A stretch of 64,000 nt of DNA from Incurvaria masculella (Eukaryota > Arthropoda > Insecta > Lepidoptera > Incurvariidae), in NCBI GenBank assembly GCA_946894095.1, contig OX335658.1:16483001-16547000 (forward strand). The letters are read 5' to 3'. Each line of letters starts with the position of its first letter. The first letter of the stretch is position 1. Below the pieces are notes generated by a model. It was given only the letters and a program-made list of their open reading frames with translations. It had not been told where the DNA came from and searched no databases. The translations under genes were made by a program, and so were the position numbers. Below, in pieces: positions 21,371 through 32,046 of this stretch.

Positions 21371-22193
21371 AATTATTTAAAAATATAAAAAACCCGACTG
21401 CGTAAAAAAATTTAACTTAAAATTGACTTAGTAAAGTTTCAGTTTCAGTTTCAATTGACTTAGTAAAGGAACTGAAAAGATAGAAACAAGTTGAAAAATT
21501 AAATATTTGTTGTGTTTGAATGATCATGGTTGACAGTGTTTACAAACGCAGTCGGAGGCATAAGATACATTAACTACTATTTATATTTTCAATGGTGTGC
21601 CTATGCAAATTTCACGATGGTCGGTTGAGTTCGCGAAACAGACAAACTTACTTTCGTATTTATTATATGACAGTTAGGAGATTATAATTTGTCTCAATAA
21701 GTATATTTTTGCTATACCCATATCACTAAGTAAATCGCTAGTCATTAATAATGGAATGTATTGGGAAATATATAATATATCATTATATAATTCATATTGT
21801 GCACCAAATACATTAACTTTAATTTATATTTTTTTGTTATTAAATTAATTGAAAGTGTACCTATGTAAATTTCATGATGATTGGTGACACCGAGAACGAG
21901 AAAAAAAACCTCACTTTAGACATAAAAATGAAAGATCGGATATTGGAACTTCCCCCACCACGTATTTTCTTGCTCCACCGAAATAATCCATAAAATCGCT
22001 AGTCATTTACTATGGAACGTACTGGGGCTATTTGATGCCTCCGACTGCGTTTGTAAACACTGTCAACCATGATCATTCAAACACAACAAATATTTAATTT
22101 TTCAACTTGTTTCTATCTTTTCAGTTCCTTTACTAAGTCAATTTTAAGTTAAAATTTTTTACGCAGTCGGGTTTTTTATATTTTTAAATAATT
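21371..22193. mobile_element. 823-bp element with long terminal inverted repeats
   Basis: Left arm AATTATTTAAAAATATAAAA then AACCCGACTGCGT is mirrored at the right end (…ACGCAGTCGGGTTTTTTATA). The arms run ~165 bp, through GAATGATCATGGTTGACAGT and ACAAACGCAGTCGGAGGCAT. The left arm alone has a ~33-bp internal duplication (GACTTAGTAAAG twice with a TTTCAG repeat between). The centre has no ORF. Confidence 0.85.
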
Positions 22194-22406
22194 GGTTTTT
22201 TAGTGATAATACTCATCATATACTGACGGACGGTAGCGCCGGCCAGTAAGTTCCCTTACGAACCCTCTCACTCCTGATGCTATCGGAATCCAACGACACG
22301 TAAGTGTAAGTAAGTAAGCCCACAGCACGACATTTAGTGCAACGAACATTCGTCGTTCAAGCCCCGAGTCCGTTAGCGATCTGAATGGCTGGCGCCACCA
22401 TCTTTG

Positions 22407-22779
22407 TTTTTTATGTAAATGGACATGAATGGCTAATACCGAACTGACAGTCCGATATTAGCTAACCACACCACATGGGAACTAAGTTTCATGCCAGGAC
22501 CTTCCTTATATTGCTCGGCTAGATTGAACTAGATGGAAAACACGGACTTAATTACCGCTTCGACCATAGTTCATTCAATGCGATGGTACCAACCCGGGCG
22601 GGATAAGCACTACCACCTAGTAAGTAAGGAAGGAGACCTACAGTTTTACGTGGAATCCGAACCATGGCCAGCCTCAACGGTGGCCATTCTACCCATCCAG
22701 AACCTAACCGCGCTCAGAGGTGCTTACCAAGCTTATCACATCCCAAGGCGTCGCGCCACTGGGCTACCGAGGCTGACGA
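22407..22779 (-). mobile_element. SINE S2 with 5S rRNA-like head, copy 2
   Basis: On the minus strand the head at ~22778-22680 has GCCTCGGTAGCCCAGTGGCG, then GAGCGCGGTTAGGTTCTGGA and TGGGTAG, a decayed 5S-like block (5S has GCGCGGTTAG...TTGGATGGGTGACC). The body follows in the usual order to the CATAAAA end at the left. Confidence 0.7.
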
Positions 22780-22782
22780 CTG

Positions 22783-23130
22783 TCCCCTTCCCTTACTAGG
22801 CGGTAGGGTTTAAGCCCGGCCTAGGTGGTACCATCGCATTCGATGAAAAGATGGTCGAAGCGGCAATTAAAAATTGTCCGTGTTTTCCGTCCAGGAATTC
22901 GGATTCCACATAAAATTGTAGGCCCCCTTCCTTACTTACTAGGTGGTAGGGATAATCCCGACCGGGTTGGTACCATAGTATTGAACGAACGATGGTCGAA
23001 GCGGCAACGAAAATTATCCAGGAGACTGGATGGAAAACACGTTGGCACCTAGTTCCTATGTGGTGGGTTAGGCTAATATCTGATAGTCAGTTTGGTAGTA
23101 GCCATCCATTTCCAGTTACATAAAAAAAAA
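22783..23130 (+). repeat. Two SINE S2 body pieces in tandem
   Basis: The first piece (22783-22893) runs CTAGGCGGTAGGGTTTAAGC to TGTCCGTGTTTTCCGTCC. The second (22893-23130) restarts at GGATTCCACATAAAATTGTA and runs to CATTTCCAGTTACATAAAAA. They oppose the copy at 22407-22779. Confidence 0.7.
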
Positions 23131-23277
23131 ACGTACAGTTTTACATGGATTCAATCATGGATAAATGCACTTATCCAACTCAGAAAGAGAAAGAAAGTGC
23201 TGCGTTATCGGGGTGAGGATATGAAGCCAGACCTCAGGGACGCTAGGCAAGTCCCCGCGCCACTAGGCTACGAGATG
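23131..23277 (-). repeat. SINE S2 tRNA-like head only
   Basis: On the minus strand it reads CTCGTAGCCTAGTGGCGCGG, GGACTTGCCTAGCG, and a GGTCTGGCTTCATATCC block (box B position), then CTGAGTTGGATAAGTGCA. The body is missing. It joins tail-to-tail with the preceding plus-strand piece. Confidence 0.7.
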
Positions 23278-24272
23278 CTCAAAACACTTTTACGTTTTCA
23301 ATCGAGTTTCGCTTTCTACTCCCGTCCTTTCATGGTCATGGTCTCTGCATGCAACCCCTCCTCCCAGCCGCTACCCCCCCTCCCACGCCGGAATTATTTA
23401 TTCCCGACACAGCCGCGAGAATTAAAGACGACTATCTTTTCAGCGGTTCCCCTCTGCCGACGGCGAAACGATGAATTTATAGCTCCATACAAAGTGCACG
23501 GCTTTATCTAACTACCGTTTTCCCTCTTTTTCACTCGCACTGCACAGAATTTACGCGGCTTTTGTGCTCTTTGGATGGCTGAGCTTCCGTTGGCGAACTT
23601 TTTGTCCGGGCAATAAAATGTGTATTTTAAATTAAAGAAAAAATTAAGATAAAAATATTACCTTTAATAGTTTGACATTTTCAAAAGTTCTATAAACAAT
23701 TCAAAGATGAAGAAACCGAGAGTTGAAAAATGATTGTAAAGAACTTCAGAGCAACCCAAAAACTGTTTTGGAAACCGAAGAGGCAAACTCGGATCAGTTC
23801 TAAATTAACATTAAATATGGTCAGAGAACTGATGTAACCAAGTTAGTTTATGCAAGAATGAATATAGGGCGATGGAATTATTTAAAAGTTCTGTACGAAT
23901 TTGATCATCCCAAAAAGTGTCGAGTTTTTGATCAAACACTTATTTCTGACCAGTATAGGACTGTTGAGTAAGATGGTGAAATAATTATGGAAAAAATGCA
24001 TTAAGACATAAAAAGTATGAAAATAGGATATGCTGCAGGTTATGATAAGTGCTACTTACTGAGATGTTCAGATTTGGTGGTGATTTAGCTTAACAAATTT
24101 ACATTATCTTTTTGACATTTGCCTGCTGATGATTGCATACCAAGACTTGCTGTAATTGTCTCACTGATCCAAAGGTAGGGTCAGTTCAGTTGGAAAGAGT
24201 GAATTAGGTGACAAAAGTAATAACAGATGCTCAAGCAGTATTAAGCAGTGGTAGAGGAGGTATATATTGAAG
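23278..24272. other. Unassigned
   Basis: 23290-23600 is GC-richer and single-copy within the window. The remainder is AT-rich. The open frame crossing 23092-23511 is a chimera of SINE and this sequence and is not called. Confidence 0.35.
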
Positions 24273-24274
24273 TA

Positions 24275-25044
24275 TAGGGTTTTCCAATAAGAGGTGTTAT
24301 TTTGATATTCAAAGAAAAATGCATTTTTTTTAATATAAATGATCGGATGTTTATTTCATTATAAAGAAGAAGGTATGCCGTTAATAGTGGAAAATAACAT
24401 CAGGCAAATGACCATCACGACCAAGCTTACAGGACCATATGCTTTTCATGAAATTTTCCATAACCAAATCGCAAAGTGGCTGCCCTATGTCCTCGATAGC
24501 CTCACGAATTCCATGTTTGAGGTCTTGAATCGACGCTGGGCTATTGGCGTAGACCTTCTCTTTCACGTGGCCCCAAAGGAAGAAGTCGCAAGGTGCTAAA
24601 TCACAAGATCTCGGCGGCCAATTGCGACCACCTCTTCGAGAGATAACACGTGGATTGCGCTATCGAGAGATGATTAATGATTTTTTATGGCCGGAATTGG
24701 ATATCATTGATCTGGACAACGTTTATTTTCAACAATACGGTGCTACGTGCCACACAAGCAACGAAATCATTGATATTTGGCAGGAAAAGTTTCCGGACCG
24801 TGTTATCTCTCGAAGAGGTGATCACAAGTGGCCACCGAGATCTTGTGATTTAACACCTTGCGACTTCTTCCTTTGGGGCCACGTGAAAGAAAAGGTCTAC
24901 GCCAATAGCCCAGCGTCGATTCAACACCTCAAAGATGGAATTCGTGAGGCTATCGAGGACATAGGGCAGCCACTTTGCGATTTGGTTTTTGAAATTGCAT
25001 TTTTCTTTGAATATCAAAATAACACCTCTTATTGGAAAACCCTA
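24275..25044. mobile_element. Foldback element built from two mariner 3' ends
   Basis: The ends TAGGGTTTTCCAATAAGAGG and its exact inverse match over ~47 bp and are flanked by TA. The left arm (24275-~24645) carries the minus-strand 3' end of a mariner-type transposase. The right arm (~24797-25044) carries the same end on the plus strand. A ~150-bp unpaired centre (24646-24796) encodes the catalytic block before it. The whole is a head-to-head duplicated 3' end and not a normal mariner. Confidence 0.85.
24381..24566 (-). pseudogene. Mariner transposase C-terminus (left arm)
   Basis: It reads KEKVYANSPASIQDLKHGIR, EAIEDIGQPLCDLVMENFMK and ends GHLPDVIFHY, the usual end of this transposase group. 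It is the inverted counterpart of 24860-24990. It lacks catalytic residues. Confidence 0.8.
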
Positions 25045-25137
25045 TATAAGGTTTTCGCTGAGGTGAATCTCCTAAAAATTGCTTGCGAAACGCAAACAAT
25101 TTTTCTGTGCATTCGTGGACATAGACAATTCTTATGA
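24622..25137 (+). pseudogene. Mariner transposase C-terminal half (centre and right arm)
   Basis: The frame has no ATG at its start: the first codon is TTG, and the first ~10 residues are translated from the inverted left arm. Genuine transposase begins near RYREMINDFLWPELDIIDLD. The second catalytic Asp, normally QQDGA, is Tyr here (FQQYGATCHTSN). PPRSCDLTPCDFFLWG, with the third acidic residue, is present. The C-terminal ~25 residues are deleted and the frame runs into the terminal repeat (FEIAFFFEYQNN). It is inactive. Confidence 0.8.
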
Positions 25138-27699
25138 CATTGTTGTGAGGGATTAACTGTGAAAGACCCTGGCTCAATATGATGTGATCACCGCGTTGTA
25201 CAGACGGTGACGTCCATATATGTGAATAGCAGCGCCTGCATGACTTGGGGATAAATGGTACACTCACCAACCAGTGCCTCTAGGGATTTCTGAGGTCATC
25301 TTGGTACTTAAATTTGTGTATGCATAGATATTTGATTAAGTTGAAAGACTGATTGGAGACTTATTTAACTTACTTATCAGATGTCTTCTGTATGCTGACG
25401 TAGCTTTCCGGATTGCTTAGAATCGCAGCTGATGGTGTCTACCATGCATGATGCGCAAAATAAGTGTTTAAATAAAGTGTAATAAAATACAAGTAAGACG
25501 AAGGTAACAATATTATGGACATTGAAATAAAATTGAGTAGTTGAATTCGAATGAACGACGCGATGAACTCCGTTATGAAAAGCCATCCGATGACACCTAC
25601 AGCTAGTATGGTTTTTCATAATACTGTTCCTATAGTAAGGTAAGGAAGCCGGAATTCGGTGTGATAGTAGAGACCAGAAGATTACCTGGTTTAGTTTAGG
25701 AAATATTGCGTAGTGAATTTACCAGAAAAGTTCACCAAAAGCTAGGTGTACAAGAACGAGAATTGAGAAGGGTATGTTGACATGTTTTGGACAATTATAG
25801 TGAACCGATGATAAAAGATTTATGAAACTTTACAAAGCACAAACAAGACCCATGGACGTTCCCGTGCGGTCTTAGCGAACTTCCTTGATGTAATATTTTG
25901 TAACAGTTAGTTCCAAGTAATTCATAATCGTAGAACATCTCTGAAAAGGTGTTTCTCTACAGAGGAAGCATATGAAGTAGGTATGCTGCGATTCTGCCGA
26001 ATGACTTTCTATCGTTTCTGAATACCCCTTTAGGCAAACAACGTGATTGTGTATAGTTAGATATGAAAGCTGACTTGGAGACATAAAAATATTTCTTTGA
26101 GGTTCGTAGGATGTAAAAAGATTGGTTCTGTTATAGAATGGCAAAGCCCATTTTGAGAATGTGGTCTAATTAATTTCAGAGTGCTTCTTCCAGCTTAAAT
26201 ACTTCGCAGCAATTACAGTGATAATTACAGCTGTGACTCTTCGGTCGCACTAATTAATTTACAGCTAGCTACACTACAGGTCTTGCGACCAAGGAGTCAC
26301 TACATCCGAAAATAATAAAGAACCTAAAACATTAGAAAAACATTCAATTTACCTTTGTACCGACTGCACAAACATATAACGTTCGGTTGTATGTATTTTT
26401 TTTGTTTGTTTTTTTATGAAGAACTTTTGATTTGCACTGCATTTTCTTATTTATTTATTTAAGAAAGAAAATAAACAGCCTATTATTAGACTATTTCTAA
26501 TGAACTAATATGGTTAGGCTAATTGTTTGTTTCCCTGATTAGTATTTTATTTTAATCAAATAGGAATGCATGATGATGTAATAAGTGTGAAGAATGTAGA
26601 GTATATTTTAGTGCGGTGTAGTGTAAAGTATTAGAAAACTTAATTAACGCAAAAATAGTATATATCTTGAACGTTTATGTTTTTTGTACTCCGTATTGAC
26701 AAGGAGCATTTTTTATGGGAGGGACTGGACGAGAATTATCGTGAAGTTAAACTGTTGTAAAGGGCAAGAAAATATTCTCGTTAATTGTTCTGCCGCACAC
26801 GGTAATGTTTGCTAGCGGGTGCTTTTCCTCATACCTATAACTTGGGAGTCTTCAAGCGTAATTTAAACAAATTAGATTGCTCAGCATTAGTCCATAAATC
26901 CGCTGGTATGGTGCCTCGCTGAGCGTGGTTTCGCGAGGCGAGGTGTATTTGGCTTTTCTGAGCACCTTTGGTCCTCAGTACTAACAAATAAACGAATAAA
27001 ACTCGCATTTATAATATTAAAAAGGTATAATTAGTTATACCGTAGTGTGGTGTATTTAGTATACACACATAGGTATTTATAATTTCACAATAAACCCTAC
27101 AACAGTAAACAATGCATGTGTTTACTTACTGTTGGCAAAGAATATATACACTCCGATCTTTCAAACTTCTTTTTCTTCGCATCTCATCGTTTTCTTTTTA
27201 TTATTTAAATAGAAGAATGACTGCGGACTTTACAAGTGAAGCCTTCATATTTTATATATTAAAAAAGGTACGCATATTGGAATGTCAATTAAAAATGAAA
27301 GGTAGAGTGCTTTTTCACTTGATAGAAAATGTATGAAAATTGCGAAAACTCAATTTACACTGTAACACAAAATTAACCTTTCAAACTCCCTTGAACCGAC
27401 TTAACCTAAATTAATGGAGTCCGCAAGAAGATGGGGGGAAGTATTTTCATCTAAGGGGCAACGATGTTCAGTGTGAATATTCCTCGATTTGATTTCTCAT
27501 TTTGGCACACTTTTAAGAATATGTAAGAGCTCAACTGAAGAAATCTTCTCCTCATATTATTGGAATTCACAATAACTTTATTAATTTAGAAAATATATAT
27601 TAAGACAACATTATTATTAGAAAATATTCCATTTAAAAAAAAAAGAGTAGCTTGGCGGAATTGGTTACCACTAGGCATTTGCTGAACTAAGATCTTTTT
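25045..27699. other. Repeat-poor, unassigned 2.65 kb
   Basis: No recurring repeat family was recognised across this stretch, in contrast to its flanks. Short frames (25377-25619 -, 25872-26144 -, 27112-27336 +) have no recognisable domains. 26157-26290 and 26690-26980 look like complex single-copy sequence. Confidence 0.4.
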
Positions 27700-28257
27700 A
27701 AACCGACTTCAAAAAAGGAGGAGGTTATCAATTCGTCTGAATGTTTTTTTTTTATGTTTGTTACCTCGTAACTTTTGCCTGGGTGAACCGATAATGATGA
27801 TTATTTTTTTAAATGAAAGCTAGTGCTTCCCAAGTGGTCCCATTTGGTTAAGTTCTGACAATGATATCCATGAGAAAATCATATAAGTCTTAAATTTGTA
27901 TTAAGATGTGCACGACAAATGGACGATTAACTCAATATAACGCCAACCGATTTCGGTGATTCTTTTTTTATTGGAAAGGACGTGTACAAATTAGTAACTG
28001 TACTTCAGATTCAGTAAAAATTAACAAATAAAAAAAAATTACCGACTTCAAAGAAAAAGCACTAAAAAGTAAAAAAATAATTGCCATTTTTGTTGTATAC
28101 GATTATTTTATTTCTTGAGTCGGCCAAGGTAGTCAAGGTTCTCTTGACTGGCGCAGCGCTTGCTCGGCTGACGCCGACTAAAAAAAATAATAATCGTATT
28201 CAACAGAAATGGCAATTATTTTTTTACTTTTTAGTGCTTTTTCTTTGAAGTCGGTTA
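27700..28257 (+). mobile_element. CCGACTT-family element with terminal long hairpin, copy 2
   Basis: It starts AAACCGACTTCAAAAAAGGA and ends TTTCTTTGAAGTCGGTT. The long palindrome is at ~28041-28257, with an inner loop CGGCCAAGGTAGTCAAGG. It is very similar to 6759-7332. Confidence 0.85.
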
Positions 28258-29339
28258 TTTTGTTTGTTATTGCTAAACAATGTTAATTTAATTTGCATCA
28301 TTTTTGGTTTTGTGTTGACCATAGTCTCTTTTTTTCTCAAAACAATGGTACTTCTTGGAGTCAGATAAACTTATAAAAGTAAAAATTATAAAAAATAATA
28401 AAAGCCGAAAAAAAAATACTTTCCATGGAAATGAATAAACAAACCATATATATTTACCGTTCGACTTTTTATTTTATTACGACAGCATATTTTTTAACCG
28501 CATTCATGGCAATTGTGTTCATTTTTTCATATCGATTCAATTGTAGTAATTTTGTCTGAGGGTGCATCTGAAACTATAAAAAAAATTGCGAAAAACACTC
28601 ATCGGGCCGATTTTGAATAAACCTAAAACTGAATTATTAGATTAAATAGATCAAATATTATTTCTATCCGGGAATCAAACTCGCTTATTTTGAGCCAAAA
28701 TGGGTTTGCTGCTGGGCGAAAAATTTGGTTTTCCTTATGGAACATTGACTAATTTGTGGCAAAATAATTCTGCTGAAAGAATATTAACAATAATTTAGAG
28801 ATGTTTTATTAAAATTCCCGATTGAGTGATTGTAGACGTAACGATGAAGTCTAAGAGGTGGCAGGAGGGGTCTTGGAGGGCGAAACACCTGCTCTTTTAT
28901 TGCTAAGTCAATTAAAAATGACACAATCCATAAACCGAAGGCCCGGTTTATGAGCTAGTAATTTCTTAATTACACCCCTTAATGTACTGGGCCTGGCTGA
29001 TTTTATGGGATTAACCTTAAGGTGGAAAGAACATATAGAAAAATGTCATAACATTGTTAATACCTAAAGCGAACTATGCTACCTGATAATCACACCTTCA
29101 CGGAGGGGTATATAGGGAGAGATGATAGAGCGCCCAATGGTACGATCACAGCACCCTTCTTTCTCTTCATCTAAAGACAAACATATTATCATACATGCTC
29201 GACCATTACAGGTGCTACGTATCTGAGCTTTATGAAGTATTGTATCGATTCGGTCATTCTCCTAGGCTGTTTAATTTTGTCAATTAGGTTTAAACACACT
29301 CTTGTACACACTCATTAATATACTTTTTCGTACCAAGCC
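28258..29339. other. Unassigned
   Basis: No gene or known repeat recognised. Confidence 0.35.
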
Positions 29340-29450
29340 TGTACGTCGATAATTCCAAGAATTGTGATATGTATGTATGTAAAATCGACCGTGAAGCCAG
29401 GGCATCCTAATTAAATATAAGGCCCTGTTAAAATAACTACTTTACGAATA
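29340..29450 (-). repeat. SINE S1/LINE-related 3' fragment
   Basis: On the minus strand ATGCCCTGGCTTCACGGTCG and a run of ATAC units match the 3' part of the tRNA-SINE S1. Confidence 0.55.
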
Positions 29451-29499
29451 TACTCCAAGGTGGGACCATACCAGATACCATTCGTGTATTATTATTAAT

Positions 29500-29757
29500 T
29501 AATATGTCCTTGCTTCACGGTTTATTGTACATACACACATATCACCGACGGTTAAATTATCACGGACGATGAAGAATGCGATTGTAAGCAGTGGAAAACA
29601 CTTTTGTAAACTAAGACTAAGTGGACGTTGAAAAAAAAATCCAGTAGAGTTTCTTGCCAGTTCTTCTTCGCTAAAAATGCTGAACTGGCTAATGATAAAA
29701 TATGACGAATCCGAATTCAATTGCAAGATTAATAAACATTAAATAATAGACAAAAAA
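29500..29757 (+). mobile_element. LINE 3' end with stem-loop, fragment c
   Basis: CTTGCTTCACGGTTTATTGT is shared with SINE S1. Then come GTAAGCAGTGGAAAACACTT, TTCTTGCCAGTTCTTCTTCG and GAACTGGC, and the tail AATAAACATTAAATAATA. GCCAGTTC pairs exactly with GAACTGGC. No coding sequence is present. Confidence 0.75.
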
Positions 29758-30480
29758 GTCGTCGCCGGAAGTCAATATACATTTTTTTATTCTTTTGGCT
29801 AAACAAGCCAATATGACTTTAAATGCTTCCACTTACAGAATACTTAAGAGTGAAAGATGGTTTGACAGCAACCTCTACAATAAAGAATGAATAATATTCC
29901 TGCATGAGATTCTAATCAACTAACCTAACGATAATAGAAGGAAAATAAACTAATTATATTTGAAGCATTTGAATAAAATATAAGAATTAACATAAAAATG
30001 TATCGCTCCAAAAGTTTATAAAACATATTTAAATTAACACAGACTTTTTGTTTCGTTTTAATTATATTGTACATTGGCAAATTAACATATCTTTAAAGGT
30101 TATTCTAAACGCTCGCTAGTTTTTAAATGGAGGTTAGAGGGCGCCACTATGTAAAAAGGGGATAACTCCGATAACTCCTATAAGACTCCTCACATCTACA
30201 ATATTCTATGAATTACAATATAATTGCAGATGTGCAGACTTTCCTAGAAGTTCGTGGCAATCGTACCGCTCGCGCCTAATACCCGCTGCCAGTGCTGCGC
30301 TGGCTCAGTCGATCCACTCTGGTCTAGTTAGTACATCCCAGTAGACATCTTCGCTTTGCCAGTCTTTGCTGTTTTGGGTTGCAGACGCTTCAACCTCACA
30401 GCTGGCAAACATCCTAGAATTTAAGCTTGGCAGAAAACATATGCTTAATGTAAATTAGTTGAATACTGTTAAAAAGTAGG
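29758..30480. other. Unassigned
   Basis: No recognised content. Confidence 0.35.
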
Positions 30481-30489
30481 AGAATTCCG

Positions 30490-30868
30490 AATTATAGGTA
30501 CACAGCCGGTGGCGAAATTGGTAGACGCAATACCCGCGAATGGTATGTTTTGTTGGTTCGGGTCCAGCCTTACAGTATATTCATAAAGTAGTTCTTTCTA
30601 CTCGTCTCTTTCTTCAATTACTGTGTCTTTGCTTCACGGTCGATTATACATATAAACATATAACATTCCTTAGTCTTAAAACAATAAATGTTAAGTCATG
30701 TTTGAAAAATATTACGAGCTAATCATTCAGCCCGTTGATGATTACCTCGAAACGTCGGAGAATATCTCTACCTGCCGCGTGAAAAGCCGTAATATTTTTC
30801 AAACATGTCTAACGACCGCGGTAACCTCAAAAGTATCATAAATGTTAAGTCATTTACTTATGCTACGA
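30490..30868 (+). mobile_element. tRNA-derived SINE S1, copy 2, interrupted
   Basis: The head at 30511-30577 has D arm GCG-AAATTGGTAGA-CGC, anticodon arm ATACC-CGCGAAT-GGTAT, a 5-nt variable loop and T arm GTTGG-TTCGGGT-CCAGC. The internal promoter candidates are TGGCGAAATTGGTAG and GGTTCGGGTCC. Loop position 33 is G instead of the universal U, and no acceptor stem pairs, so it is not a functional tRNA. The 3' part TTTGCTTCACGGTCGATTAT is LINE-shared. A hairpin element lies inside its 3' region. Confidence 0.75.
30685..30853 (+). mobile_element. Hairpin element copy 2, 15-bp duplication
   Basis: The element is 30700-30838, flanked by TAAATGTTAAGTCAT at 30685-30699 and 30839-30853. It begins GTTTGAAAAATATTACG, the inverse of its own CGTAATATTTTTCAAAC near the 3' end, and ends ACCTCAAAAGTATCA. 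It is the shortest copy. The segment CATTCAGCCCGTTG is inverted relative to the other copies. Confidence 0.9.
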
Positions 30869-32046
30869 TTTTTTATGGTAAATGTAATGGAAGTATTCAA
30901 ATTAAGATTAAGATATTAATTAATCTAATACATATAATGTAGGTAGGTAGGTACCCATTAAGGTATCTGGTTGGATAACACAATTCACATCACTAACTCT
31001 TATAAAACAAAGTTTGGCGTCCGCTTACAACTTAGCTAAGTGGTTTTCTACTTACCCGACTTTGATTACCTGATTAGCATTTTTATGAACACCTCTATTG
31101 GTTTTTAGCTTAATTTCTTCTTAAAATAGTGTGATATTTAACTAAACAGAAAAAATACCCCCTTTTAAATGTTTTGGTTAGTTAACAGCTCCGGTATTAA
31201 TAAAAGTAATTGTGAAAGTTTATGTGAAAAATTTGTTTCACATCACGTAAAATTTAGCACATTTGTTGTCAGTTTCTATCGAAGATTTATAACTAAAGGT
31301 CGTAGTTTTAGTGAGTTGACCTATTGCTGTATTAAGATTCCGTTTGTTATTCAAAATAAACAAAACAAAATTTGTGGGCAATAACCATACGTGTTCAAAC
31401 ACAAAGAGTAACAAATATTACAAAATAATAAAACTTAACAGAGGCTGCCTTTCCACTAAGATAAAATCGATATTTAATATCCTGAATATTTTTCCCGAAA
31501 ATCGCACACATGTCTCCTGAAAGCGAGCAGACTACACGTAATGGAAGTCGCGTTTCACCCCCGAGGCATGTTTTTCCAATTTGCAAATGTAAATCCGTAG
31601 AGTTTTTGCCGGCAACTTTGCCACTTATCCCTCCGGCATGCGCTGCCCACTGAACTTCAGCGCCGCGCTGCCACTTTCAGGGAAGAAATTCCATTGGCCC
31701 ATCTGCGGTATCCACGTGGGGGTAAACGGTGAACGGTGCGACCGGCAATAGGGGTCGCGCTGAACTGCTAATGTTTTTGAAGCAACGTCACGTAACACCG
31801 AGTTGGTCAAGGGTTTTAAACAGACGATCAATATTGCAATTATTGAACAAGCAACACATTTTTCTTTTTTTGTTGCGGCTATCTCATAAAAATATACCTA
31901 CGTGTACTTGCACTTAAGGGCTTATAGCCACTAGCCCTTAAGTACATAGCCCATTACTGGGCAAATTTGGATCAAAAAAGGTGAATGATATTTAATTGTA
32001 AGACTTAAAAAAATTCGTCGAAATATATCGGTGTATTTATGTATTT
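30869..32046. other. Unassigned
   Basis: Contains a short (TAGG)n near 30942-30955. Otherwise nothing recognised. Confidence 0.35.

Noticed and set aside
22533..23511. Three successive frames of 75-139 codons
   Set aside because: They consist of SINE pieces plus unassigned DNA and do not represent a gene.
30511..30577. A functional tRNA gene
   Set aside because: The D, anticodon and T arms fold, but there is no acceptor stem and loop position 33 is G. It is repeated as part of a SINE.
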